A stretch of 64,000 nucleotides of DNA from Streptomyces sp. GESEQ-35 (GTDB lineage: Bacteria > Actinomycetota > Actinomycetes > Streptomycetales > Streptomycetaceae): assembly GCF_017948485.1 (NCBI RefSeq), contig NZ_JAFFSX010000015.1, positions 162,983 to 226,982 on the forward strand. Reading direction: 5' to 3'. Below are positions 32,839 to 40,619 of the stretch, piece by piece (position 1 is the first letter of the stretch; every line of letters begins with the position of its first letter). The notes under the pieces were generated by a model. It did no database searches. It was not told where the DNA came from and saw only the letters and a program-made list of their open reading frames with translations. The translations under genes and the position numbers were made by a program.

Positions 32839-34066
32839 CCCGGCGCATCCGGTAGCTGTCCCCTTCCAGCCGCACGATCTCGGCGTGGTGGGCCAGCCGG
32901 TCCACCATCGCCGGGGCGGCCGGGCCGCCGAACACCTCGTCCCACCTCTCGAGCGGGCGGTCGCAGGTCACGATCAGCGACCCCCGCTCGTAGCGGTGCG
33001 CGACCAGCTGGAAGAAGAGCCGGGAGGTGTCCGCGTCGAAGGGGACGTACCCGACCTCGTCGACGATCAGCAGCGGACAGGCGTCGAGGCCGGCGAGTTC
33101 CTCGGTGAGCCGGCCCGCGGTCTGTGCCCCGGCCAGCCGGGCGGCCCATCCGGCGGCCGTGTCGAACAGCACCCGGTGTCCGGCCTCGCACGCGCGCACG
33201 CCGAGCGCGAGGGCCAGATGCGTCTTGCCGGTGCCGGGCGGCCCGACGAACACCACGTTGCCGCGGTCGCCGACGAAGTCCAGCTTGCCGAGCCGCGCCA
33301 CCGCCTCCCGGTCGAAGGACCGGGGGTGTTCGGCGTCGAACTCCTCCAGCAGCTTCCGGGCCGGGAACCGTGCGGCCCGGATCCGCTCCTCGGCCCCCGT
33401 CTCCTCGGCGGGCGGCCCCGCCTGGGCCGGAATCGGCGCGATGGGCGGCGGGGCGGCCTTGTGTTCGTGAGGCCGGTGCCGGTCACGCTCGGCATGCGCT
33501 GCCATCGGCCCCGACATGTACGCCAGGATCGCCGCCGAGGCGATGAACGCCATATGGATCGTCGTCCCCCACAGCAGCGAGTGCCGCGCGGTGTGGTGCA
33601 CATCCACGAACATCTGGAGCAGATGGACGGAGGAGATGCCCACGATGGCGGTGGCGAGCTTGACCTTCAGCACGTTGGAGTTGACGTGCGAGAGCCATTC
33701 CGGCTGGTCGCGGTGGCCCTGGAGGCCGATGCGCGACACGAAGGTCTCGTAGCCGCCGACGATCACCATGATCAGCAGATTGGCGATCATGACGACGTCG
33801 ACCAGTTTCAGCACGGCGAGCATGACGTAGGTTTCGTTCGCCTGCCCGGTGACGCACCGCAGGATTAAGGTCCACAACTCGTTGAAGAACTTGTAGACAT
33901 AGACCCCCTGGGCGGCCACCAGGCCGAAGTACAGCGGGGCCTGAAGCCAGCGAGTGGCGAACAGGGCGTACCCCAGAGTGGTGGGGGGCGTGGACGGATC
34001 ACGGGTGAGGAGCTGCACGGTCGGCCATTCTTCGCATTCACCGCCGTACAGGTGAAACCACACCAC
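32807..34066 (-). CDS. YqhA-family membrane protein fused to an IstB-type ATPase
   Basis: A single uninterrupted frame of 419 codons from GTG 34066; GTG 34018 is a shorter alternative. Residues ~36-186 match the YqhA/UPF0114 membrane family, with four hydrophobic helices (FATRWLQAPLYFGLVAAQG, LKLVDVVMIANLLIMVIVGG, YETFVSRIGLQGHRDQPEW). A His/Pro/Glu-rich linker covers ~187-230. Residues ~231-415 are an IstB/DnaC-like AAA+ ATPase: ARFPARKLLEEFD, Walker A GPPGTGKT at 275-282, Walker B LLIVDEVGY at 332-340, and the IstB sensor region RYERGSLIVTCDRPLERWDE. IstB normally serves IS21 transposase IstA, which is absent here along with IstB's N-terminal helices. The pairing of these two families is unexpected. 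Confidence 0.85.
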   Translation of the reverse strand: MVWFHLYGGECEEWPTVQLLTRDPSTPPTTLGYALFATRWLQAPLYFGLVAAQGVYVYKFFNELWTLILRCVTGQANETYVMLAVLKLVDVVMIANLLIMVIVGGYETFVSRIGLQGHRDQPEWLSHVNSNVLKVKLATAIVGISSVHLLQMFVDVHHTARHSLLWGTTIHMAFIASAAILAYMSGPMAAHAERDRHRPHEHKAAPPPIAPIPAQAGPPAEETGAEERIRAARFPARKLLEEFDAEHPRSFDREAVARLGKLDFVGDRGNVVFVGPPGTGKTHLALALGVRACEAGHRVLFDTAAGWAARLAGAQTAGRLTEELAGLDACPLLIVDEVGYVPFDADTSRLFFQLVAHRYERGSLIVTCDRPLERWDEVFGGPAAPAMVDRLAHHAEIVRLEGDSYRMRRATSDWAGRGC

Positions 34067-34138
34067 TCACAGGAATGAATAGACATCCTGTACGACGGGA
34101 CACCGTCCCTCAGTTGGTTGACCGCCAGGACCGGTGTT

Positions 34139-34816
34139 TCAGTGGCCGATGTCGTGGTCACCCGCTTCGACCAGGCCGCTCTCGTAGGCGAAGATCACGA
34201 TCTGGACGCGGTCGCGCAGCCCCAGTTTGGTGAGGACGCTCGACACATGTGACTTGACGGTGGCGGCACCGATGACGAACTGCCCGGCGATTTCCGCGTT
34301 GCTCGCGCCCCGGGCGACGGCGGTCATGATCTCGCGTTCGCGGCCGGTGAGCCGTTCCAGCCGGGCCGCGACGGAGGAGTTGACGACACGGCGCTGCGCG
34401 AACCGGTCGATGAAGCGCCGGGTGATCGACGGGGCCAGCAGCGTCCCGCCCTCGGCCACGGTGCGTACGGCGGTGGCCAGTTGTTCGGGGGGAATGTCCT
34501 TGAGCACGAAGGCACTGGCGCCGGCGCGCAGCGCCTTGTAGACGTACTCGTCCGGGTCGAACGTGGTCAGGATCAGCACCCGGGGACCCCAGTCGGCCTC
34601 CTGAAGGATCCGGGAGGTCGCTTCGAGGCCGTCCATCTCGGGCATGCGGATGTCCATGAGGATCACGTCCGGACGGTGCAGACGTGCCGCCTCGACCGCC
34701 TCGACGCCGGTGCCCGCCTCGGCGACCACCTCGATGTCGCGGTGGACCCGGAGAATCATGGTGAAGCCCCGCCGTACCAGCGCCTGGTCGTCCGCCACGA
34801 CGACGCGGATGCTCAC
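34139..34816 (-). CDS. NarL-family response regulator
   Basis: 225 residues. Receiver domain 1-120 with phospho-acceptor Asp in VILMDIRMPEMDGLEA (about residue 54), conserved Thr/Lys in LILTTFD and FVLKDIPPEQ. The C-terminal LuxR-type DNA-binding domain reads LTGREREIMTAVARGASNAE then ATVKSHVSSVLTKLG. GTG start at 34816 overlaps the kinase stop (GTGA). Likely targets are its own promoter and the divergent MMPL gene upstream. Confidence 0.93.
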   Translation of the reverse strand: MSIRVVVADDQALVRRGFTMILRVHRDIEVVAEAGTGVEAVEAARLHRPDVILMDIRMPEMDGLEATSRILQEADWGPRVLILTTFDPDEYVYKALRAGASAFVLKDIPPEQLATAVRTVAEGGTLLAPSITRRFIDRFAQRRVVNSSVAARLERLTGREREIMTAVARGASNAEIAGQFVIGAATVKSHVSSVLTKLGLRDRVQIVIFAYESGLVEAGDHDIGH

Positions 34817-36021
34817 GCGGGCTCTCCCTTGACGGGCAGCCGGGCGGTGAGCCGGAATCCGCCGCCGGAACGCGGCCGGGCGTCGAGGCTTCCGCCGAGC
34901 AGGTTCGCCCTTTCCCGCATGCCGACGATGCCATGGCCGGGCGGCCCCTTGGGTGCGGCCGGCGCGGCCTGGACGGCGGCGCCGGGGCCGTCGTCGAGCA
35001 CCTCGATCGTGATGCCGTCGCTCTCGTCACGCAGATGCACCTGGGTGTGGGTGCGCGGTCCACTGTGTTTGAGCACGTTGGTCAGGGCCTCCTGGACTAT
35101 GCGGTACGCCGAGAGGTCCACGCGAGCCGGGAGAGGGTCCCGGATGCCGTTGGTGACCGAGACGTCCAGACCCGCCTCGCGGACCTCGGCCACGAGGCGG
35201 GGCAACTCGGCCAGACCCGGCTGAGGCCCCAGCTCGTCGCTCTCCGCGTCCGGCCGCAACACTCCCAGCAGGTGCCGCAGTTCGTCCAGCGCCTGGCGTC
35301 CCGCCTCCTCCACCGCCGCCATCGCCTCCAGGGCACCCTGCGGATCCTCGGCGGCCACCATCCGGGCCGCACCGGCCTGCACCGTCATCATGCTCACCCG
35401 GTGGGCGACCACGTCGTGCAGTTCACGGGCGATATGGCTGCGCTCCTCGGTGACGATCCGCCGCGCCTCGGCGGCCTGCTCCTTCAGGAGCCGGGAGGCA
35501 CGCCCGGCGCGAAGCCGTAGGCGCCGGCCGAGGTACCAGGCCCCGGACATGACGAAGGCGCCGAAGCCGATGTCCCCCCAGGGGACGGAGAGAAGGATGC
35601 CGTCGATCGTGAGCGCGGCGATGGCCGCGACGACACCGAGCGGGCCCCACCGGTTGTCGTCGGCGTGCCGCCCGACGCTGTACAGGGCGACGATCACCAT
35701 CCCGCCCAGGGTGGAGTGGCTGCTTCCCAGCGTCGCGGCCCACGCGAGGAGCGTCACGCACAGCACGGCGACCGGCCTGCTCCGACGCCGGTAGATCGCC
35801 GCGGCGGCCACCAGGAAGAGCAGGAGGGCGGGATGGACGATGCCCGAGACCGGGCGGACGACCATCGTGTCCCCCGGACCGTCCTCCAGGACCATCGTCG
35901 GCAGGAACAGCGCCATGGCGAGGACGGCGTCCGCGGCCCGCGGCCAGCGGGTGAACGGGCCGCGGAACCTGCCCGGCGCGTTGCGGCCCGGGGGCTCGGT
36001 GTGCCCGGCCGTGCGATTCAT
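34813..36021 (-). CDS. Sensor histidine kinase (HisKA_3 type)
   Basis: 402 residues from ATG 36021 (GGAG eight bases upstream). The N-terminal ~160 residues form about five membrane helices without a large external domain, so it probably senses membrane or intramembrane signals. The dimerisation domain carries the phospho-His in RSHIARELHDVVAHRVSMM. The ATPase domain has ALTNVLKHSG (N-box) and GHGIVGMRERANLLGG. Such kinases pair with NarL-type regulators, here the coupled downstream gene. Divergent from an MMPL transporter, a recurrent arrangement in envelope-stress systems. Confidence 0.92.
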   Translation of the reverse strand: MNRTAGHTEPPGRNAPGRFRGPFTRWPRAADAVLAMALFLPTMVLEDGPGDTMVVRPVSGIVHPALLLFLVAAAAIYRRRSRPVAVLCVTLLAWAATLGSSHSTLGGMVIVALYSVGRHADDNRWGPLGVVAAIAALTIDGILLSVPWGDIGFGAFVMSGAWYLGRRLRLRAGRASRLLKEQAAEARRIVTEERSHIARELHDVVAHRVSMMTVQAGAARMVAAEDPQGALEAMAAVEEAGRQALDELRHLLGVLRPDAESDELGPQPGLAELPRLVAEVREAGLDVSVTNGIRDPLPARVDLSAYRIVQEALTNVLKHSGPRTHTQVHLRDESDGITIEVLDDGPGAAVQAAPAAPKGPPGHGIVGMRERANLLGGSLDARPRSGGGFRLTARLPVKGEPA

Positions 36022-36304
36022 GGTCGCTCCATCAAGGCGTCCGGAGCCCTGGCGCAGATCATCGGGACGCACCGGGCAAGTCATCGTAATTCCAGCTCGG
36101 AGGCCCCGTCACCCGTCTGACGACGGATCCGGTCTCCGCTCCCGGGCGGAGACGCCGCCCTGTTCTCCCCGTCGCGCGCAGGAGCCCCGAACCCTCCAGG
36201 CGGCGGGAGACGGCACGGACGCCCGCGACCACGCTGGGAGCGTTCCATCCAGGCCCGCGGCATCCCGGGGTCTGCCGGACCTCCCGTCTCACAGGAGCCC
36301 CGCC
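36022..36304. other. Divergent regulatory gap (kinase / MMPL)
   Basis: This 283-base gap holds the 5' regions of the histidine kinase and MMPL genes and no coding candidate on its own. An open frame that extends the MMPL gene backwards to 35840 overlaps the kinase and is not credible. I could not identify a clear -10/-35 pair or a strong inverted repeat. Confidence 0.5.
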
Positions 36305-38449
36305 ATGAACCGACTCACGCGCCGGATCGGCGACGCGAGCGCTCGCCGACCGTGGGTGACCATCGCCGCCTGGCTGGCCGGCCTGGCCCTCGTACTGCCC
36401 CTGGCCGGGTTGGCGGGCGGCTCCTTCGTCGACGACCTCGTCGCTCCCGGCAGCCAGAGCGAGGAGGCGATGGAACTGCTCGAAGAGCGTTTCCCCGAAG
36501 CGTCCGGCGGCGGTGCCATGGCGGTCTTCGCCGCTTCGGAGGGGGAGCGGATCGAGCGCCACCGGCCCGCCGTCGAGGCGGCGGTCGACCGGATCGCCGA
36601 AGCGGAGCACGTCGCCACCGTCACCGATCCCTTCACCGCCGGCACGGTCTCGCCGGACGGACGGATCGGCTTCGCCCAAGTCACCTTCGACATACCGGCC
36701 ATGGACGTGCATCCCGAGCAGATCGACGCCTTGGCCGATGCGATCGAACCCGTACGCGGCGACGGTGTCACGGCCGAACTCGGCGGCGACACCGTCTTCA
36801 TCAACGCCGAGACGCCGACCTCGGGCGCGGAGGCGGCGGGCCTGCTGACCGCCGTGGTCATCCTGGTGGTCGCGTTCGGCACGATCGTGGCCGCGCTGGT
36901 ACCGATCGCGCTCGCCCTGGTCGCCGTGGCCGCCGGGCTCGGCAGCATCGCGCTGCTGGCCCATGCCACGGACGTCTCCACCGCCGCCCCCACCATCGGG
37001 GCGATGATCGGCCTGGGCATCGGCATCGACTACGCCCTGTTCATCGTGGCCCGCTGCCGCGAGAACCGGGCCGCCGGACAGGACAACCGCACCGCGCTGT
37101 CGAACGCCATGGCGTCGTCGGGCGCGGCCGTCCTGTTCGCCGGCAGCACCGTCGTCGTGGCGATGACCGCGCTCGCGCTGACCGGCCTGGGCTTTCTGAC
37201 CTCGATCGGCCTGAGCACCTCGCTGATCGTGCTGTTCGCCGCGGCGACCGCTCTGACGCTGCTGCCCGCGCTGCTGACCCTGCTGGGCGACCGTATCCAC
37301 AAGGAGGGGCGGTTCCGGCGGAACCGGAGTTCCGGCCGGCCCGAGGACACGGCATGGTGGCGGTTCGCCCACCGCGTCGCCGGACGCCCCTGGCGCCACC
37401 TGCTCGCCGCGTCCGCGGTGCTGCTCGTCCTGGCCGCGCCCGCGCTGCGCATGGAGACCGGCTTCCCGGACGCGGGCGACGACGCGACCACCACCACCCA
37501 CCGCCGCGCCTACGACCTGCTGGCGGAGGGCTTCGGCCCCGGCTTCAACGCCCCCCTGCTGATCGTCGCCGATCTGCGCAGCCCCGGCGTGGCCGCCGAG
37601 GGCATCCCCGAGCTGTCCCGGCGCCTCGCCGCCGAGCCGGGCATCGCGTCGGTCGGCGAGCCCCAGGTCTCCGCGGCGGGGGACACCGTGGTCCTGCCCG
37701 TACTCCCCACCACCGCCCCCGCGGACGTCGCGACCTCCGACACCCTCGAACGCGTCCGCGACGCCGTCCCCGACAACGTCGCCGTATCGGGCCTCACCGC
37801 CATGACCGACGACCTCACCCGCCAACTCGCCGACACCCTGCCGCTGTTCATCGGCGCGATCATCCTGGTGTCGTTCCTGCTGCTGATGCTGGTGTTCCGC
37901 TCCGTCGTGATACCGCTGAAGGCCGCCTTGATGAACCTGCTGTCCATCGGAGGCGCGTACGGCGTCGTCGTGGCCGTCTTCCAGTGGGGCTGGCTGGGGG
38001 GCCTGTTCCACCTCGAAGAGACCCTGCCGATCGCCTCCCCCATGCCGACGATCTTCTTCGCGGTCCTCTTCGGCCTGTCCATGGACTACGAGGTGTTCCT
38101 GCTCTCGCGGGTGCGTGAGGAGTACGACGCCACGGGTGACACCAAGGAGTCGGTGGCACGCGGCATGGCGGTCACGGGCCGCGTCATCACCTCCGCCGCG
38201 CTGATCATGACGGTCGTCTTCCTCAGCTTCGTCGCCAACCCCTCGCCGCTCGTCAAGATGATGGGCCTGGGTCTGGCGACGGCCATCGTGCTCGACGCCA
38301 CGATCGTCCGCATGGTGCTGGTGCCCGCGGTCATGGCGCTGCTGGGCCGCGCCAACTGGTGGCTGCCCCGTCCCCTCGACCGGCGACTGCCGCGCATCGG
38401 CACGGAGGCCGCCGACGTCCCGGTCCCTGTGTCACCGTCCGTCCACTGA
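36305..38449 (+). CDS. MMPL-family RND transporter
   Basis: 714 residues from ATG 36305, with AGGAG at 36293-36297. Twelve predicted membrane helices in two halves. An N-terminal helix (WVTIAAWLAGLALVLPLAGL), then an extracytoplasmic loop (~40-165), then helices with the conserved GLGIGIDYALFIVARCRENR. In the second half, FGLSMDYEVFLLSRVREEY holds the proton-relay Asp-Tyr motif. MMPL proteins export lipids, siderophores or drugs. The neighbouring two-component system is the probable regulator. Confidence 0.92.
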   Translation: MNRLTRRIGDASARRPWVTIAAWLAGLALVLPLAGLAGGSFVDDLVAPGSQSEEAMELLEERFPEASGGGAMAVFAASEGERIERHRPAVEAAVDRIAEAEHVATVTDPFTAGTVSPDGRIGFAQVTFDIPAMDVHPEQIDALADAIEPVRGDGVTAELGGDTVFINAETPTSGAEAAGLLTAVVILVVAFGTIVAALVPIALALVAVAAGLGSIALLAHATDVSTAAPTIGAMIGLGIGIDYALFIVARCRENRAAGQDNRTALSNAMASSGAAVLFAGSTVVVAMTALALTGLGFLTSIGLSTSLIVLFAAATALTLLPALLTLLGDRIHKEGRFRRNRSSGRPEDTAWWRFAHRVAGRPWRHLLAASAVLLVLAAPALRMETGFPDAGDDATTTTHRRAYDLLAEGFGPGFNAPLLIVADLRSPGVAAEGIPELSRRLAAEPGIASVGEPQVSAAGDTVVLPVLPTTAPADVATSDTLERVRDAVPDNVAVSGLTAMTDDLTRQLADTLPLFIGAIILVSFLLLMLVFRSVVIPLKAALMNLLSIGGAYGVVVAVFQWGWLGGLFHLEETLPIASPMPTIFFAVLFGLSMDYEVFLLSRVREEYDATGDTKESVARGMAVTGRVITSAALIMTVVFLSFVANPSPLVKMMGLGLATAIVLDATIVRMVLVPAVMALLGRANWWLPRPLDRRLPRIGTEAADVPVPVSPSVH

Positions 38450-38538
38450 GCGTTCCGCCCCTGATGTGATCACCGCCGTATGCGGCACACTGGGTGTTTG
38501 GCCGTGACCTCTGGCCGCCTTACGGAAGGATGCCGCGC

Positions 38539-40182
38539 GTGAACGGTCCCCTCATCGTCCAGTCCGACAAGACGCTGCTCCTGGAAGTCGATCACGAGCA
38601 GGCCGACGACTGCCGTCGGGCCATCGCGCCGTTCGCCGAGCTGGAGCGGGCACCGGAGCACATCCACACCTACCGGGTGACGCCGCTCGGGCTGTGGAAC
38701 GCGCGGGCGGCCGGACATGACGCCGAGCAGGTCGTCGACGCGCTGGTGCAGTACAGCCGCTACCCGGTGCCGCATGCCCTGCTGGTCGACGTCGCCGAGA
38801 CGATGGACCGGTACGGGCGGCTGACGCTCTCCAAGCACCCGACGCACGGACTGGTCCTGACGACCACCGACCGCCCGGTCCTGGAGGAGATCCTGCGCTC
38901 CAAGCGGGTCGCTCCGCTCGTCGGCGCCCGGATCGACGCGGACACCGTCGCGGTGCATCCCTCCGAGCGCGGACAGATCAAGCAGACGCTGCTGAAGCTG
39001 GGCTGGCCGGCCGAGGACCTCGCCGGATACGTCGACGGCGAGGCGCACCCGATCGAGCTGCACGAGGACGGCTGGGCGCTCCGGCCGTACCAGAAGCAGG
39101 CCGTGGAGAACTTCTGGCACGGCGGCAGCGGTGTCGTCGTACTGCCCTGCGGTGCCGGTAAGACGCTGGTCGGGGCCGGGTCCATGGCCCAGGCGAAGTC
39201 CACGACCCTGATCCTCGTCACCAACACCGTCTCGGCCCGCCAGTGGAAGCACGAGCTGGTGAAGCGGACCTCGCTGACCGAGGACGAGATCGGCGAGTAC
39301 AGCGGTACGAAGAAGGAGATCCGGCCGGTCACCATCGCGACGTACCAGGTGCTGACGACCAAGCGGAAGGGCGTCTATCCGCACCTGGAGCTGTTCGACT
39401 CCCGTGACTGGGGGCTGATCCTCTACGACGAGGTGCATCTGCTGCCCGCGCCGGTCTTCAAGTTCACGGCGGATCTTCAGGCGCGGCGCCGGCTCGGCCT
39501 GACGGCGACGCTGGTCCGGGAGGACGGCCGTGAGTCGGACGTCTTCTCCCTCATCGGGCCGAAGCGTTTCGACGCTCCCTGGAAGGAGATCGAGGCGCAG
39601 GGCTATATCGCGCCGGCCGACTGCGTCGAGGTCCGGGTCAATCTCACCGACGCCGAGCGGCTGGCGTACGCCACCGCGGAGCAGGAGGAGAAGTACCGCT
39701 TCTGCGCGACGACCGACACCAAGCGCAAGGTCACGGAGGCGCTGGTACGGCGTTTCGCCGGGCAGCAGACCCTGGTCATCGGCCAGTACATCGACCAACT
39801 CGACGAACTGGGCGAGCACTTGAACGCCCCCGTCATCAAGGGCGAGACCTCCAACGCCCAGCGCGAGAAGCTCTTCGGCGCCTTCAGGGAGGGCGAGATC
39901 AGCGTCCTGGTCGTCTCGAAGGTCGCGAACTTCTCCATCGACCTGCCGGAGGCGACGGTCGCCATCCAGGTGTCGGGGACCTTCGGGTCGCGTCAGGAGG
40001 AGGCGCAGCGGCTGGGGCGGGTGCTCAGGCCCAAGGCCGACGGACACCAGGCCCACTTCTACTCGGTGGTGGCACGGGACACGATCGACCAGGACTTCGC
40101 CGCGCATCGGCAGCGGTTCCTGGCGGAGCAGGGGTACGCGTACCGGATCGTGGACGCGGACGAGTTGCTGGCGGACAGCTGA
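38539..40182 (+). CDS. XPB-type DNA repair helicase
   Basis: 547 residues from GTG 38539; GGAAGGA (38524-38530) has correct 8-nt spacing, whereas ATG 38530 touches it. SF2 helicase of the XPB/Rad25 family, which unwinds DNA 3' to 5' in repair. N-terminal damage-recognition-like domain to ~175. Motifs: RPYQKQAVENF, Walker A CGAGKT at 204-209, DEVH box at 297-300, LGLTATLVREDGRESD, and SRQEEAQRLGRVLRP (motif VI). Its usual partner, the helicase-associated protein, is separated by the 32377-38449 cassette. Confidence 0.94.
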   Translation: MNGPLIVQSDKTLLLEVDHEQADDCRRAIAPFAELERAPEHIHTYRVTPLGLWNARAAGHDAEQVVDALVQYSRYPVPHALLVDVAETMDRYGRLTLSKHPTHGLVLTTTDRPVLEEILRSKRVAPLVGARIDADTVAVHPSERGQIKQTLLKLGWPAEDLAGYVDGEAHPIELHEDGWALRPYQKQAVENFWHGGSGVVVLPCGAGKTLVGAGSMAQAKSTTLILVTNTVSARQWKHELVKRTSLTEDEIGEYSGTKKEIRPVTIATYQVLTTKRKGVYPHLELFDSRDWGLILYDEVHLLPAPVFKFTADLQARRRLGLTATLVREDGRESDVFSLIGPKRFDAPWKEIEAQGYIAPADCVEVRVNLTDAERLAYATAEQEEKYRFCATTDTKRKVTEALVRRFAGQQTLVIGQYIDQLDELGEHLNAPVIKGETSNAQREKLFGAFREGEISVLVVSKVANFSIDLPEATVAIQVSGTFGSRQEEAQRLGRVLRPKADGHQAHFYSVVARDTIDQDFAAHRQRFLAEQGYAYRIVDADELLADS

Positions 40183-40197
40183 CGGCCGGCGAGGGGC

Positions 40198-40383
40198 TCA
40201 GTGCCTGCGGCGGACGCCGGCTTCCTCGCCGTACTCGCCGAGGATGACGACGTCGAGGGCGGCGCCCGCGAAGACCTTGACGGCACGCAGGGCCTCGCCG
40301 AGGCGGTGACGGTGCTGGGCGGAAGTCATTGCGGTCGCGCCTGAGGCGCGGCCGGGGGCTGGGGTGAAGGTTGCTGCGCTCAT
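40198..40383 (-). CDS. Small hypothetical protein (61 residues)
   Basis: Minus-strand frame from ATG 40383 reading MSAATFTPAPGRASGATAMT, then HRLGEALRAVKVFAGAALDV and VILGEYGEEAGVRRRH. Third positions are G/C-rich and the hydrophobic core (VKVFAGAALDVVIL) could be a short membrane or amphipathic helix. No good ribosome site (GGAG is 19 bases away). Tentative; it converges with XPB. Confidence 0.45.
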   Translation of the reverse strand: MSAATFTPAPGRASGATAMTSAQHRHRLGEALRAVKVFAGAALDVVILGEYGEEAGVRRRH

Positions 40384-40473
40384 GTATCCATGGTCGCTCT
40401 CCCCGTATAAGGAGGGCATCGGTCTGTGGGGCGAACCGGTGCCGTCCGTTCGTACGCCTCCGGGGCTAGCCAT

Positions 40474-40508
40474 GCCCCTTAGGGCGGAGAGCGAGTTCCC
40501 CTAGGGGA
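40474..40508. promoter_or_regulatory. Paired CCCCT/AGGGG palindromes upstream of the HelD-like gene
   Basis: TCCCCTAGGGGA at 40497-40508 is a perfect 12-bp palindrome. GCCCCTTAGGGC at 40474-40485 is a related imperfect one, 23 bases (about two helical turns) away. They lie between the small minus-strand gene and the helicase and look like a two-site operator. The regulator is unknown. Confidence 0.4.
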
Positions 40509-40554
40509 TGACGCGCGGCACAGAAACGCGACGGCTCACGGCAGCGAAAAACCG

Positions 40555-40585
40555 TTGGCGTCCATCTCTCGCGGCGACCTAGAAT
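40555..40585 (+). promoter_or_regulatory. Candidate housekeeping promoter of the HelD-like gene
   Basis: TTGGCG at 40555-40560 and TAGAAT at 40580-40585 with a 19-nt spacer, ending 34 bases before the TTG start at 40620. The -10 fits the HrdB consensus; the spacer is slightly long. Confidence 0.4.
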
Positions 40586-40619
40586 CTCCGCTCTTGTCTG
40601 GATCCAACGGAGGCACCCC

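Noticed and set aside
32807..33390. The IstB part as a complete IS21 element
   Set aside because: No istA, no terminal inverted repeats and no target duplication are visible. The domain is fused to a membrane protein and lacks IstB's N-terminal helices.
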